Positions 1 through 9,064 are shown, counted from the stretch's first letter. The stretch: DNA of 64,000 bases from Streptomyces sp. ICC1 (GCF_003287935.1 NZ_CP030287.1:1860001-1924000), one strand, 5' to 3'. Made by a program: numbers and translations. The notes: a model not told the origin generated them from the letters alone.

Positions 1-432
1 GACATCTACCGCGCGTTCGTGACCAACCCCGAGAACCGGGCGCAGTTCGCGACCACCCTGCGCGAGATCGCCGACGGCAAGCAGGGTCCGATCCTGTACC
101 ACTGCACCTCGGGCAAGGACCGGACGGGCTGGATGAGCTACGTCCTGCTGCGCGCCCTGGCCGTCCCACAGGACACCGCCGAGCGCGACTACCTGGCCTC
201 GAACACCTTCCGCGGGGCGTACGACGCCCAGGTGCGGGCGGGTCTCAAGCAGTCCGGGCGGATGCAGAACCCGGACCTGCTGATCCCGCTCCAGGAGGTC
301 CGCCAGGACTACCTGGACTCCGCGACGGATCAGATGGAGGCCGACTACGGCAGCTTCTACGGCTACCTGACGGACGGCCTCGGCCTGGACCTGCGGACGC
401 TGGCGAAGCTCCAGAACAAGCTGGTCCGGTGA
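1..432 (+). CDS. Tyrosine phosphatase, C-terminal part (5' truncated by window edge)
   Basis: The reading frame is open from base 1, so only the last 143 residues are seen and the start lies outside the window. The phosphatase loop HCTSGKDRTG is present, with the catalytic Cys codon at 103-105 and the Arg of the C-x5-R signature five residues on. This arrangement, followed by a helical C-terminal part, is typical of the Y_phosphatase3 family of bacterial tyrosine/dual-specificity phosphatases, which remove phosphate through a cysteinyl-phosphate intermediate. The substrate cannot be told; relatives act on phosphotyrosine or phosphoinositides. It converges on the helicase gene with a shared terminator hairpin between them. 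Confidence 0.85.
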   Translation, partial: DIYRAFVTNPENRAQFATTLREIADGKQGPILYHCTSGKDRTGWMSYVLLRALAVPQDTAERDYLASNTFRGAYDAQVRAGLKQSGRMQNPDLLIPLQEVRQDYLDSATDQMEADYGSFYGYLTDGLGLDLRTLAKLQNKLVR

Positions 433-476
433 TCCGGTAGTCCGGTGGCCGCCACCAGGAGGCCGCCGGACACAGC

Positions 477-515
477 ACCGCGCCGGGCAGCACGCGAAGT
501 GCTGCCCGGCGCGGT
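477..515. terminator. Bidirectional terminator hairpin
   Basis: A perfect 17-bp inverted repeat (477-493 with 499-515) closes a GCGAA loop. It lies between the converging phosphatase and helicase genes, so it can end transcripts from both sides. There is no strong T-tract, as is usual in Streptomyces. Confidence 0.8.
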
Positions 516-534
516 GGTCGGTACGTCGTGACGG

Positions 535-2232
535 TCAGGCGGAACGGCGGCGGGCCTGGCCCGCGGCACCCACCCGGCTGCGGGCGGACGCGGCGGCAGC
601 GCCGCCGGAGGCGGCGCCCCCGGTGCGCCGGCCGCGCTCGCCGGAGCCGCCCGCGGCCGCGCCCTGGCCGCCCTGGCCGCGGCGGGCCTGGCCCGAACCG
701 GAAGCCGGAGCCTGGCCGCCGGCCGCGCCCGCGCCGCCGGTACGGCGGCCGCGGCCGCCACCGGCGGCCGGAGCCGCGCCCGTGCCGGAACCCGTACGCG
801 CACCGCCCGAGCGGCGGCGCTGGCCGGAGCCCGAGCCGCCGCCGGCCTGGCCGGCGGAGCGCTGGCGCGGCGGGGTGGCCTGCGGCACGTCCATGACGAC
901 CGGGATGCCCGAGGGCTCCTTGGCGCCGGTGATGCGGACCAGTTCCTCGTCGGAGGACTTGATCTGCGCGGTGCGCGGGGAGATCCCCGCGTCCGACATC
1001 AGGCGGGTCATGTCGCGCTTCTGGTCCGGCAGGACCAGGGTGACGACGCTGCCGGACTCGCCGGCGCGGGCGGTACGGCCGCCGCGGTGCAGGTAGTCCT
1101 TGTGGTCGACCGGCGGGTCCACGTTGACGACGAGGTCGAGGTCGTCGATGTGGATGCCGCGGGCGGCCACGTTGGTGGCGACCAGTGCGGTGACCTCGCC
1201 CGTCTTGAACCAGTCGAGGGTCCGGTTGCGCTGCGGCTGCGAGCGGCCGCCGTGCAGGCCGGAGGCGCGGACACCGTCGGCGAGGAGCTTCTTGACCATG
1301 CGGTCGACGCCGCGCTTGGTGTCGACGAACATGATCACCCGGCCGTCGCGAGCGGCTATACGCGTGGCCACGGCCTTCTTGTCGGTCTCGTCCATGACGT
1401 ACAGGACGTGGTGCTCCATCGTGCTGACCGCACCGGCGGACGGGTCGACGGAGAAGGCGACCGGGTCGTGCAGGAACATCTTGACGAGCTTGTCGATGTT
1501 CTTGTCGAGGGTCGCCGAGAACAGCATGGTCTGGCCCTCGGGCTCGACCTGCTTGAGCAGGGCGGTGACCTGCGGCATGAAGCCCATGTCGGTCATCTGG
1601 TCGGCCTCGTCGAGGACCGTGATGGAGACCTGCGAGAGGTCGGCGTCACCGCGCTCGATGAGGTCCTTCAGACGGCCGGGGGTGGCGACGAGCACCTCGG
1701 CGCCGCGGCGCAGGGCGCCGGACTGCCGGTTGATCGACATGCCGCCGACGACGGTCGTGATGCGCAGGTTGACGGCCGTGGCGTACGGGGCCATCGCGTC
1801 GGTCACCTGCTGCGCGAGCTCACGGGTCGGTACGAGGACCAGGGCGAGCGGCTGCTTCGGCTGCGCGCGGCGGCCGGCGGTCCGGGCCAGCAGCGCCAGG
1901 CCGAAGGCCAGCGTCTTGCCGGAGCCGGTGCGGCCGCGGCCGAGCAGGTCGCGGCCGACGAGGGAGTTCGGGATGGTCGCGGCCTGGATCGGGAACGGCT
2001 CGGTGACGCCCTGGGCGGCGAGGGTCTTCAGCAGCGCCTCGGGCATGTCCATGTCCTCGAACGCGACCACCGGCGGCAGCGCCGGGGTGAGCGGTTCGGG
2101 CATGGTGAATTCTTGGGGCCTGGCTACGGGGGCGGACTTCTGCCGTCCCGCGCCAGCCTTCGGACGTCCCTGGGCCGCACCTCGGCCCCGGGTGGGGCGG
2201 CGGCTGGGTCGTGCGGAGCTGGAGCTGGTCAT
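535..2232 (-). CDS. DEAD-box ATP-dependent RNA helicase with basic RG-rich tail
   Basis: The protein has 565 residues. ATP-dependent RNA unwinding is expected, probably in ribosome assembly or mRNA turnover. Visible motifs are a Q-motif region (FEDMDMPEALLKTL), Walker A GRTGSGKT, DEAD as VLDEADQM, motif III as FSATL, and motif VI as HRGGRTARAG. The last ~125 residues are a low-complexity Gly/Ala/Arg/Ser tail, probably an RNA-binding extension. The start was set at 2232 because AGGAGG sits about 10 bases upstream; the open frame continues to 2316 but lacks a ribosome site there. It lies downstream of the cold-shock gene on the same strand, an association often seen for cold-adaptation functions. 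A hairpin separates the two, so they are probably independent units. Confidence 0.93.
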   Translation of the reverse strand: MTSSSSARPSRRPTRGRGAAQGRPKAGAGRQKSAPVARPQEFTMPEPLTPALPPVVAFEDMDMPEALLKTLAAQGVTEPFPIQAATIPNSLVGRDLLGRGRTGSGKTLAFGLALLARTAGRRAQPKQPLALVLVPTRELAQQVTDAMAPYATAVNLRITTVVGGMSINRQSGALRRGAEVLVATPGRLKDLIERGDADLSQVSITVLDEADQMTDMGFMPQVTALLKQVEPEGQTMLFSATLDKNIDKLVKMFLHDPVAFSVDPSAGAVSTMEHHVLYVMDETDKKAVATRIAARDGRVIMFVDTKRGVDRMVKKLLADGVRASGLHGGRSQPQRNRTLDWFKTGEVTALVATNVAARGIHIDDLDLVVNVDPPVDHKDYLHRGGRTARAGESGSVVTLVLPDQKRDMTRLMSDAGISPRTAQIKSSDEELVRITGAKEPSGIPVVMDVPQATPPRQRSAGQAGGGSGSGQRRRSGGARTGSGTGAAPAAGGGRGRRTGGAGAAGGQAPASGSGQARRGQGGQGAAAGGSGERGRRTGGAASGGAAAASARSRVGAAGQARRRSA

Positions 2233-2302
2233 GCGAGAAAGCCCTCCTGAAACCGGCAGGTACTGCGTACAAAAGCTACAAACAGGTCGAAACAGCAGAC
2301 AA

Positions 2303-2337
2303 GCCGGGGCCCGCACCTACTCGGTGCGGACCCCGGC
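2303..2337 (-). terminator. Terminator of the cold-shock gene
   Basis: Arms 2303-2317 and 2323-2337 form a GC-rich stem with one mismatch around a 5-base loop, 12 bases after the cold-shock stop codon. On the minus strand it is followed by a moderately T-rich stretch. Confidence 0.8.
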
Positions 2338-2349
2338 GTGCTGAATACG

Positions 2350-2553
2350 TCAGGCAGGCAGGATGTTCTCGGCCTGCGGGCCCTTCTGACCCTGGGTGAC
2401 GTCGAAGGACACGCGCTGGCCCTCGTTGAGCTCACGGAAGCCCTGGGTGGCGATGTTCGAGTAGTGGGCGAAGACGTCCGGGCCGCCACCGTCCTGCTCG
2501 ATGAAGCCGAAGCCCTTTTCCGAGTTGAACCACTTCACGGTGCCAAGTGCCAT
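2350..2553 (-). CDS. Cold-shock protein (CspA family)
   Basis: This is a 67-residue single cold-shock domain, the normal family length. It carries both nucleic-acid-binding motifs, RNP1 as KGFGFI and RNP2 as VFAHY, and begins [17 protein letters not shown]. It acts as an RNA chaperone or single-stranded nucleic acid binder in the cytoplasm. The ATG at 2553 has AGGAG nine bases upstream; the longer open frame to 2646 has no support and overlaps the preceding terminator. The gene stands alone between two hairpins, which fits the very high independent expression usual for the family. Confidence 0.95.
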   Translation of the reverse strand: MALGTVKWFNSEKGFGFIEQDGGGPDVFAHYSNIATQGFRELNEGQRVSFDVTQGQKGPQAENILPA

Positions 2554-2602
2554 TTTTGAATCTCCTGAATAGGCGGCAAAGGGCCCCATCCGGAGATTCC
2601 GG

Positions 2603-2644
2603 CAAAACAATAAAAGCGCCTGTCGGAGCATTCCCGTCAGGCGC
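2603..2644 (-). terminator. Rho-independent terminator of the histidine kinase gene
   Basis: Arms 2616-2626 and 2634-2644 pair over ten bases with one T-T mismatch. On the minus strand they are followed by TTTTATTGTTTTG, an unusually canonical T-tract for this genome. It lies 36 bases after the kinase stop. Confidence 0.88.
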
Positions 2645-2680
2645 ACATAAAGTTCATGGGTACCACAACTGCAACGAGCT

Positions 2681-3913
2681 CTAAGCTAGCACACGTCGGT
2701 CGGGGAGTGTCGCGGCGAGCATGTGACCTCCGTCCCGACCGGGCCCGGAGCGCAGTCTGCCGCCCACCTCCGCGAGGGCCGCCCGGAGCCCCGGAATGCC
2801 CATCCCGCCTGAGTCGAGGACGATCCGTTCCCCCTCGGGCGCGGTGTTCACCACATCCAGGCGAACCTCCCCGTCCCCGGTGTACAGATTCATCCGAACG
2901 GCGGAGCCGGGGGCGTACTTCGCGGCGTTGGTGAGCCCCTCGCGGGCGATCCGCAGCAGCAGCCGCCCGTCGGCCGCCGGGAAGGCCCCGAGGCCGGGCT
3001 GCGTGTGGTGGGTGATCTCCATGCCGGTGGCCCGCATGTTCCGCGCCAGGGAGCCGAGGAAGCGGCCGACGTCCACGGGCGAGGTGTGGGACCGGCTGCC
3101 CGCGGGGTCGGTGAGCATGTCCAGCACCTCCCTGACCTCCGCCATCGCGGCCCGGGCCGATTCCTCCACGGCCGCGGCCCCCTCCCGCACGCGGGGGTCG
3201 GCCCCGGCGTCCAGGCGCAGGGCGGCGGCCTGCATCGTGAGGGCGGTGAGGCGGTGGCCGAGGCCGTCGTGGGTGCGCTGGGCCAAACGGGTGCGCTCCT
3301 GTACGACGGCCAGGTCGGCCGCCTGGTCCACGGCGGCGTGGGCCTGGCGGGCCCGCTCGCGCAGCGCGGCCATGACGCGCCGGTTGCGCCGCACCGTCTC
3401 CCCGTACAGCGCGGGCACGAGGACGGAGCCGAGCACGAAGGAGGCGGGGTCGCGCCCGGCGTACCCGAGCGGCAGGAAGAGGTCGCGGGTGGCGGCGTAG
3501 GCGACGGCCATCAGCAGGACCCCGCCCCAGCGGTGGGCGCGGCCGTACGCGGCCAGGGCGTAGGCGGCGAAGACGAGGGGGCCGCGGTCGTCCGAGACGA
3601 CGGTCGCGGCGGTGGCCACGAGGGCCGGGAGCCAGGGGCGGGAGCGGCGCCAGAGCAGGGAGGCGGCCGCGAGCCAGCCGGCGGCCAGGCTCGTGGGGTA
3701 GTCGCTGACGAGGCCGAAGCGGTGGACGTCGTGGAGGTTGAGGGTGGTGAGCAGCCCGCACAGGAGGGCGAGGCAGATGTCGGTGCGGCGGGCGCGCACC
3801 GGGTCGGGCGCTCCGCCGCTCTCCCCGGTCAGGGTGCGCAGCCCGCGTTCCAGGAGCTGTCCGGCGCGACCGGGCACAGCCTGCACGGCTCCACCACCCC
3901 CCCATGGGCACAT
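2681..3913 (-). CDS. Sensor histidine kinase (HisKA_3/NarL-type)
   Basis: The protein has 410 residues. The N-terminal half (about 45-175) holds four to five hydrophobic segments and no large extracellular domain. A coiled linker follows, then the HisKA_3 dimerisation helix with phospho-acceptor His215 in [11 protein letters not shown], and an HATPase_c domain with the N-box [14 protein letters not shown] near 324-337. It should autophosphorylate and pass phosphate to a NarL-type regulator; the regulator encoded at 5298 is the obvious partner although a wall hydrolase gene lies between. The start is uncertain: ATG at 3913 has no clear ribosome site, while GTG at 3934 has GGGGGA just upstream and would add seven residues. 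Confidence 0.85.
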   Translation of the reverse strand: MCPWGGGGAVQAVPGRAGQLLERGLRTLTGESGGAPDPVRARRTDICLALLCGLLTTLNLHDVHRFGLVSDYPTSLAAGWLAAASLLWRRSRPWLPALVATAATVVSDDRGPLVFAAYALAAYGRAHRWGGVLLMAVAYAATRDLFLPLGYAGRDPASFVLGSVLVPALYGETVRRNRRVMAALRERARQAHAAVDQAADLAVVQERTRLAQRTHDGLGHRLTALTMQAAALRLDAGADPRVREGAAAVEESARAAMAEVREVLDMLTDPAGSRSHTSPVDVGRFLGSLARNMRATGMEITHHTQPGLGAFPAADGRLLLRIAREGLTNAAKYAPGSAVRMNLYTGDGEVRLDVVNTAPEGERIVLDSGGMGIPGLRAALAEVGGRLRSGPGRDGGHMLAATLPDRRVLA

Positions 3914-3916
3914 GAA

Positions 3917-3933
3917 TGACGCGAAGCGCGTCA
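3917..3933. promoter_or_regulatory. Inverted repeat at the 5' end of the kinase gene
   Basis: TGACGCG and CGCGTCA are separated by three bases, a perfect 7-bp inverted repeat. It sits just before the ATG at 3913, or inside the first codons if the GTG at 3934 is used. It could be an operator or an mRNA hairpin controlling translation; the sequence alone does not decide. Confidence 0.4.
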
Positions 3934-4011
3934 CAACGTCCCCCCAGGTTGCCCGCCTTCCGCCGAAGGGGCATCCCGGGGGGACGCCGCACCGATGGTC
4001 CGGCTCGGTGT

Positions 4012-5052
4012 CTACAGGGAGACGCCGAGGCCGTTCAGCCAGGTGACGGGATTGACGTCGGCGCCGTAGCTGTTGCTGGAGCGGACCTCGAAGTGGAGGT
4101 GCGGGCCGGTGGAGTTGCCGGTGTTGCCGGACCGGCCGATCTGCTCGCCGGCCAGGACGCGCTCGCCCGCGGAGGCGGTCGCGGAGGACAGGTGGGCGGA
4201 GAGGGTGTGGCGGCCGTCGTCGTGCTTGATGACGACGGCGTTGCCGTAGGCGCCCTGCCGGCCGGAGGACACGACGGTGCCGGCGGCGGCGGCCTTGACC
4301 GGGGTGCCGGTGGACACCGCGAAGTCGATGCCGGTGTGGTGGCCGGCCGCCCAACCGCCCGACTGGTGGTATCGCGCGGAGACGGTGGCGCCGGAGACGG
4401 GCAGGACGCCGGCGCTCTTCGAGGAGTTCGAGGGCTTCGGTGCGGCGGGGGCGTCGGAGCCGCCGCCGGAGCCGGAGCCGTACGCGAGGCGCTGGCCCGG
4501 GATGATCATGTTCGGGTCGGAACCGATCACGGAGCGGTTGTCGGTGTACAGCTTCTGCCAGCCGATGCCCAGCTTGGAGCCGATCGTGCCGAGGGTGTCG
4601 CCGCTGACGACGCTGTAGGCCTTCCCGGCGGCGGAGGCGCCGGTGCCCTCGGCGGGAGCCTTGGGGGCCGCGGGGGCCTTGGGCGCCTCGGGGGCCGGGC
4701 CGCCGCGCTGGAGGCCGGCGAGCTTGCCGCAGGCGGGCCAGGCGCCCGGGCCCTGGGTCGCGAGGACCTTCTCGGCGACGGCGATCTGCTGCGCCTTGGT
4801 GGCCCGGTCGGCCTGCGGGGCGTACCGCTTGCCGCCGAACTCCGCCCACGTGGCGGAGGAGAACTGGAGGCCGCCGTAGTAGCCGTTGCCGGTACTGATG
4901 CTCCAGTTTCCGGTGGACTCGCACTGGGCGACCTTGTCCCACGTGCCGACCGACGCGGCGGACGCGGGCTGTGCCACGAGACCCACGGCGGCGGGGGCGG
5001 CGATGCCGGCGACGACGAGACCGGCGAAGGTGCGGGCAGAGGGGAGAGACAT
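4012..5052 (-). CDS. Secreted wall hydrolase: RPF-like transglycosylase + LysM + M23 peptidase
   Basis: The protein has 346 residues with a Sec signal peptide over about the first 33 (hydrophobic core GLVVAGIAAPAAVGLVAQ, cleavage near ASA). Next is a resuscitation-promoting-factor-like transglycosylase domain with the WDKVAQCESTGNW start and candidate catalytic Glu45. An Ala/Pro linker follows, then a LysM peptidoglycan-binding module (VVSGDTLGTIGSKLGI) and a C-terminal M23 LytM-type metallopeptidase with zinc-ligand motifs HHTGIDF and HLHFEV. It should cut both glycan and peptide in the cell wall, outside the cell, during growth or germination. The start at 5052 gives a clean signal peptide; the longer frame to 5205 adds an unlikely charged leader. 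It is encoded between the two halves of a two-component system. Confidence 0.9.
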   Translation of the reverse strand: MSLPSARTFAGLVVAGIAAPAAVGLVAQPASAASVGTWDKVAQCESTGNWSISTGNGYYGGLQFSSATWAEFGGKRYAPQADRATKAQQIAVAEKVLATQGPGAWPACGKLAGLQRGGPAPEAPKAPAAPKAPAEGTGASAAGKAYSVVSGDTLGTIGSKLGIGWQKLYTDNRSVIGSDPNMIIPGQRLAYGSGSGGGSDAPAAPKPSNSSKSAGVLPVSGATVSARYHQSGGWAAGHHTGIDFAVSTGTPVKAAAAGTVVSSGRQGAYGNAVVIKHDDGRHTLSAHLSSATASAGERVLAGEQIGRSGNTGNSTGPHLHFEVRSSNSYGADVNPVTWLNGLGVSL

Positions 5053-5297
5053 GCGGGGTTCCTGACGTCGGGGACATGGCGAGGCCGGCGCATCGGGTGG
5101 AGACGGTGGAGCGGATGGAGCGGCGGTGCGTTCGGCCTCGGTCACCACCGTCCGGGAGGAGAGGGGGTCTCCGAAGTCGCCTAAAGAGGACAAGCGGGGC
5201 GGCAAAAGGGGACTGGGGAGCGAGGGTTGTGGGGACCGAGGTCCCGATATGCCGGTAATGTCCGGGATGAGACGGGGATTCAGGGGAGGTGGGTCAC

Positions 5298-5951
5298 ATG
5301 GCGATCCGGGTGATGGTGGTCGACGACCAGAGCCTCATACGGTCGGGGCTGGTGACCCTGCTGGGGAGCGCGCCCGGCATCGAGGTGGTCGCGGAGGCCG
5401 CCGACGGGGCCGAGGCCGTGCCGCTGGCGCGCACGCACCGGCCGGACGTGGTGCTGATGGACCTGGTCATGCCGAGGGTCGACGGCCTGGAGGCGACCCT
5501 GCGGCTGCTGCGGCTGCCGGACCCGCCGCGGGTCCTGGTCCTCACCGGCTACACGGCGGACGACCTGGTCCTGGACGCGCTGCGGGCGGGGGCGGCCGGC
5601 TTCCTGTTGAAGGACCTGCGCCCCGAGGAGCTCTTCGCCGGCATCCGCACGGTCGCGGCGGGCGGCAGCGCGCTGGCCCCCGGAGTGATGCGGGCCCTGC
5701 TGGAGCGGGCGGACACCCGGACCGGCACCCCCGACCACACCGAGCAGCTCTCCACCCTCTCCCCCGGCGAACGGGACGTCCTCGCGCTGGTCGGCGAGGG
5801 CCGTACGAACCAGCAGATAGCGCAGGCGCTGCACCTGTCACCGGCGAGCGTGAAGACGTACGTGTCGCGGATCCTGACGCAGCTGGACCTCTCGAACCGG
5901 ACCCAGGCCGCGATCCTGGCCCACGAGGCCGGCCTGGTCCGCGCGGCGTAG
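5298..5951 (+). CDS. NarL/LuxR-family response regulator
   Basis: The protein has 217 residues. The receiver domain (about 4-120) has the acidic pair D9/D10, phospho-acceptor Asp55 (VVLMD) and Lys of the LLKD motif. A C-terminal LuxR helix-turn-helix follows (about 150-215), with LSPGERDVLALVGEGRTNQQ and a recognition helix around SPASVKTYVSRI. It is a DNA-binding output partner of a HisKA_3 kinase, probably the one at 2681-3913. ATG 5298 has GGGGAGG eight bases upstream; a GTG nine bases earlier would fall in that site. It is transcribed away from the wall hydrolase gene across a 245-bp shared control region. Confidence 0.92.
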   Translation: MAIRVMVVDDQSLIRSGLVTLLGSAPGIEVVAEAADGAEAVPLARTHRPDVVLMDLVMPRVDGLEATLRLLRLPDPPRVLVLTGYTADDLVLDALRAGAAGFLLKDLRPEELFAGIRTVAAGGSALAPGVMRALLERADTRTGTPDHTEQLSTLSPGERDVLALVGEGRTNQQIAQALHLSPASVKTYVSRILTQLDLSNRTQAAILAHEAGLVRAA

Positions 5952-6040
5952 CCGGCCGGGCCTACGGCCTGTCAGGACGGGGTCCCGGGCGGGCGGGGTC
6001 CGCCGCGGTGGACACCGGCCCCGCCCCGTACCTACCGCAC

Positions 6041-7021
6041 CTACCGCGCGAGCCCCTGGAGGACCGCCGCCCGGCACTGGGCCGGCGTGCCCCAGGCGTC
6101 GCGCAGCGGGCGGGCCTTGCGCAGCCACAGCGAGAGGTCGAGCTCCTCGGTGTAGCCGACGGCGCCGTGCAGCTGGAGGGCCGTCATGGCCGCCGCGTAC
6201 GCCGCCTCGCCCGCGGTCAGCTTCGCCGCCGCGACCTCCTCGGGGGCGAGGGAGAGGGCGGCCGCCCACAGCAGCGGCCGGGCGAACTCCAGGCCGAGCA
6301 GGGTGTCGGCGAGCCGGTGCTTGACCGCCTGGAAGCCGCCGATCGCGGTGCCGAACTGAGTGCGCTGCTTGGCGTACTCCACCGTGCGGGCGAGCAGGGC
6401 CTCGCCGGTGCCCAGGCACTGGGCCGCCGTCAGCAGCCGTGCCCAGTCTCCGGCGGCGGCGGCCGCCGCGGTGACGTGCGGGCCGGCCGCCAGGAGTTCG
6501 CCGCCGCCCTCCGGGAGGCAGAGGCGCCGGGCGGGGTCGGTGGAGGCCAGGAGCGGGCCGGGGCCGGCCAGGCGCAGTTCCCCGGCCGGCGACACGGTGA
6601 ACAGGTGCGTCGCCGCGTCCGCGTCCAGCGCGTACGGTCCCGCGCCCGGGAGGGTCAGCGTGGCCGAGGTCTCCCCCGCCGCGAGGCCGGGCAGGAACCG
6701 CTTGGCGAGGGCCTCGTCCCCGAGCCGTGAGAGGAGGACGGCGGCGGCGGCCGTCTCCACCGCCGGGCCCGGCACTCCGGCGCGGCCCAGCTCCACGAAG
6801 CCGAGCGACAGTTCCAGCGGGAGCGGGCCCACCCCGTCGTACGCCTCGTCGACGGCGAGGGCGAACAGGCTGGTCCCGGCGAGCCGTGTCCACAGGGCCC
6901 GGCCGGGGGCGTGGTCGCCCGCGCCCCAGGCCCGTACGGCCGCCGGGACGTCCGAGGCGCCGAGCAGGCCGTGCAGGCTGCGGGCGAAGTCCGACTGTTC
7001 TTCGGTCGGCAGGAAGCGCAT
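6041..7021 (-). CDS. Acyl-CoA dehydrogenase, beta-type half (FadE32/33-like by size and place)
   Basis: The 326-residue protein has the acyl-CoA dehydrogenase N-terminal, middle and C-terminal helical domains. It is short and ends soon after GYTEELDLSLWLRKARPL, lacking the terminal GTNEIQR motif that contributes to FAD binding. That fits one half of a heteromeric (alpha2-beta2) dehydrogenase of the kind used in actinobacterial sterol breakdown, where neighbouring genes supply complementary halves. It overlaps the preceding alpha-type gene by one base (TGATG), so equal production through translational coupling is likely. Which ring fragment it oxidises is inferred from context only. FadE32 and FadE33 of M. 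tuberculosis have similar lengths. Confidence 0.8.
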   Translation of the reverse strand: MRFLPTEEQSDFARSLHGLLGASDVPAAVRAWGAGDHAPGRALWTRLAGTSLFALAVDEAYDGVGPLPLELSLGFVELGRAGVPGPAVETAAAAVLLSRLGDEALAKRFLPGLAAGETSATLTLPGAGPYALDADAATHLFTVSPAGELRLAGPGPLLASTDPARRLCLPEGGGELLAAGPHVTAAAAAAGDWARLLTAAQCLGTGEALLARTVEYAKQRTQFGTAIGGFQAVKHRLADTLLGLEFARPLLWAAALSLAPEEVAAAKLTAGEAAYAAAMTALQLHGAVGYTEELDLSLWLRKARPLRDAWGTPAQCRAAVLQGLAR

Positions 7022-8166
7022 CAGCGGCGGCCCTTCGGGAGGCCGAGCAGCCGCTCGGCGATGATGTCGCGCTGGATCTCGTTGGTCCCCGCGTAGATGG
7101 GTCCGGCCAGCGAGAAGACCCAGGGTTCGGCCCACGCGCCGTCGGCGAGCTCCGCGTGCGGGCCGAGCAGGTCCAGGGCGGTCTCGTGCAGGGCGATGTC
7201 GTACTGGGACCAGAAGACCTTGTTGAGGCTGGACTCGGCGCCGATGGTCTCTCCGGCGGCGAACCGGGAGGCGTTGGCCCAGGTGAACAGCTGGTAGGCG
7301 CGGGCGCCGACCACGGCGTCCGCGACCCGGTCGCCGAGCGCGGTGTCCGCCGGGTCGCCGGTGCTGCGCCAGAGCCCGACGAGGCGGTCGGCGGCGGCGA
7401 GGAAGCGGCCGGGGGCGCGCAGGGTGAGCCCGCGCTCGTTGCCGGTGGTCGACATGGCGATCCGCCAGCCCTGGCCGGGCTCGCCGATCACGTCCGCGTC
7501 CGGTACGAAGACCTCGTCGAGGAAGAGCTCCGCGAAGGCGGGCTTGCCGTCGAGCCGGCCGATGGGCCGCACGGTGACGCCGGGGGCGCGCAGGTCGAAC
7601 ATCAGGTACGTGAGCCCCTGGTGCGGTTTCGGGGCGTCCGGGTCGGTGCGGAAGATGCCGAAGGCGCGGTCGGCGAAGGCGGCCCGGGAGGACCAGGTCT
7701 TCTGTCCGGACAGCAGCCAGCCGCCCTCGGTGCGCACGGCCCGGGACTTCAGGGAGGCGAGGTCGGAGCCGGATTCCGGCTCGGACCAGGCCTGGGCCCA
7801 GATCGTCTCCCCGCTCGCCATGGAGGGCAGGACGCGGGCGCGCTGTTCGTCCGTGGCGTGGTCGAAGAGGGTGGGGGCGAGGAGGTTGATGCCGTTCTGG
7901 GAGACCCGGCCGGGGGCGCCGGCGGCCCAGTACTCCTCCTCGAAGACCAGCCAGTGCTCGATGCCGGCGCCGCGGCCGCCGTACTCCTCGGGCCAGGAGA
8001 CCACCGACCAGCGGTGGGCGTGCAGGAGGGCCTCCCAGTCCCGGTGGGCGGCGAATCCCTCCGCGGTTTCCAGGGAGAGCAGGGGGGAGGCGGGGACGTG
8101 GGCGGCCAGCCAGGCGCGCGCTTCGGCGCGGAAGGCCTGGACGTCCGGCGCGTGGTTCAGGTCCAT
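7021..8166 (-). CDS. Acyl-CoA dehydrogenase, alpha-type half
   Basis: The 381-residue protein is full length for the family, with WAQAWSEPESGSDLAS in the flavin/substrate region and the terminal IYAGTNEIQRDIIAERLLG motif. It pairs by context with the beta-type half encoded immediately downstream (1-base TGATG overlap). It also overlaps the stop of the upstream hydratase gene in the same TGATG fashion, so the three form one tightly coupled operon. The reaction is FAD-dependent alpha-beta desaturation of a CoA thioester, electrons going to ETF. By place and size it could be the counterpart of FadE31; this is inference. Confidence 0.82.
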   Translation of the reverse strand: MDLNHAPDVQAFRAEARAWLAAHVPASPLLSLETAEGFAAHRDWEALLHAHRWSVVSWPEEYGGRGAGIEHWLVFEEEYWAAGAPGRVSQNGINLLAPTLFDHATDEQRARVLPSMASGETIWAQAWSEPESGSDLASLKSRAVRTEGGWLLSGQKTWSSRAAFADRAFGIFRTDPDAPKPHQGLTYLMFDLRAPGVTVRPIGRLDGKPAFAELFLDEVFVPDADVIGEPGQGWRIAMSTTGNERGLTLRAPGRFLAAADRLVGLWRSTGDPADTALGDRVADAVVGARAYQLFTWANASRFAAGETIGAESSLNKVFWSQYDIALHETALDLLGPHAELADGAWAEPWVFSLAGPIYAGTNEIQRDIIAERLLGLPKGRR

Positions 8167-9020
8167 CAGCTGTTCGCCTCCTTCATGGCGGCTATGTTCA
8201 TGCCGCCGAGCGAGTCCGCGGCCGTCTCGGCGTTGTGGGCGTGCGCGAGGTGGTGCAGGCCGAAGACGGAGTCCATGCCCGAGTGCAGGCCCTGGAGGTC
8301 CTCGGCCTGGTTGACCGCCCGCTTGGTGAGGGCGAGGCCGAAGCTCGGCATCTCGGCGATCCGCAGGGCGAGGCGGTCGGTCTCCCGCGCCAGTTCGGCC
8401 CGTGCGACGACGCGGTTGACCATGCCGATCTCGTACGCGCGCCGGGCGGACATCCGGTCGCCGGTGTACAGGAACTCCTTCGCGATGCGCGGGGGCATCG
8501 CCCACGGGTGCGCGAAGTACTCGACGCCCGGGATGCCCATGCGGACGACGGGGTCCGCGAAGAAGGCGTCCTCGCCCGCCACGATGAGGTCGCAGACCCA
8601 GGCGAGCATCAGGCCGCCGGCCACGCACGCGCCGTGGACGGAGGCGATGACGGGTTTGGGCAGCTCGCGCCAGCGGCGGCACATGCCGAGGTAGACCTCG
8701 GATTCGCGGGCGAAGCGGGATTCGGCGCCGGGGCGCCGCGAGTGGTCCCACCACAGGCCGGCGCGGCGTTCGAAGGGCAGGTGCGCGTCGCGGTCCGGGG
8801 TGCCGATGTCGTGGCCCGCCGAGAAGTGCTCGCCGGCGCCGGCCAGGACCACGACCTTGACCTCCGGGTCGTCGGCGGCCCGGTAGAAGGCGTCGTCGAG
8901 CGCGTAGGTCATGGCGCTGTTCTGCGCGTTGCGGTAGCGGGGGCGGTTCATGGTCACGTACGCCACCGGGCCGCGGCGCTCGTAGAGCACCGGCGTCTCG
9001 GGGTCGGGGGCAGCGGGCAT
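8166..9020 (-). CDS. Enoyl-CoA hydratase/isomerase family protein
   Basis: The 284-residue crotonase-fold protein has the oxyanion-hole segments AGEHFSAGHDIG and ASVHGACVAGGL. The usual second catalytic Glu region reads VVRMGIPGVEYF, so the exact chemistry (hydration, isomerisation or hydrolysis) cannot be assigned. It is the first gene of a three-gene operon with two acyl-CoA dehydrogenases. The start at 9020 has AAGGAAG five bases before the ATG; the open frame extends to 9071 but would run into the operator. It is divergent from the fadE30-like gene, and the palindrome between them probably controls both. It does not look closely like mycobacterial EchA20, the hydrolase of the same regulon. 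Confidence 0.8.
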   Translation of the reverse strand: MPAAPDPETPVLYERRGPVAYVTMNRPRYRNAQNSAMTYALDDAFYRAADDPEVKVVVLAGAGEHFSAGHDIGTPDRDAHLPFERRAGLWWDHSRRPGAESRFARESEVYLGMCRRWRELPKPVIASVHGACVAGGLMLAWVCDLIVAGEDAFFADPVVRMGIPGVEYFAHPWAMPPRIAKEFLYTGDRMSARRAYEIGMVNRVVARAELARETDRLALRIAEMPSFGLALTKRAVNQAEDLQGLHSGMDSVFGLHHLAHAHNAETAADSLGGMNIAAMKEANS

Positions 9021-9064
9021 CCGGCTTCCTTCGCTCACGGAGCTTCCGTCCTTCACAAACTTCC

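Noticed and set aside
1087..2344. Long open frames opposite the DEAD-box helicase gene
   Set aside because: They are antisense shadows caused by high GC codon use; they have no ribosome sites and no recognisable domains.
5053..5297. Possible c-di-AMP (ydaO-type) riboswitch upstream of the RPF-like wall hydrolase
   Set aside because: Such riboswitches often precede rpf genes in Streptomyces, but the conserved core segments of that class could not be found on the minus strand here.
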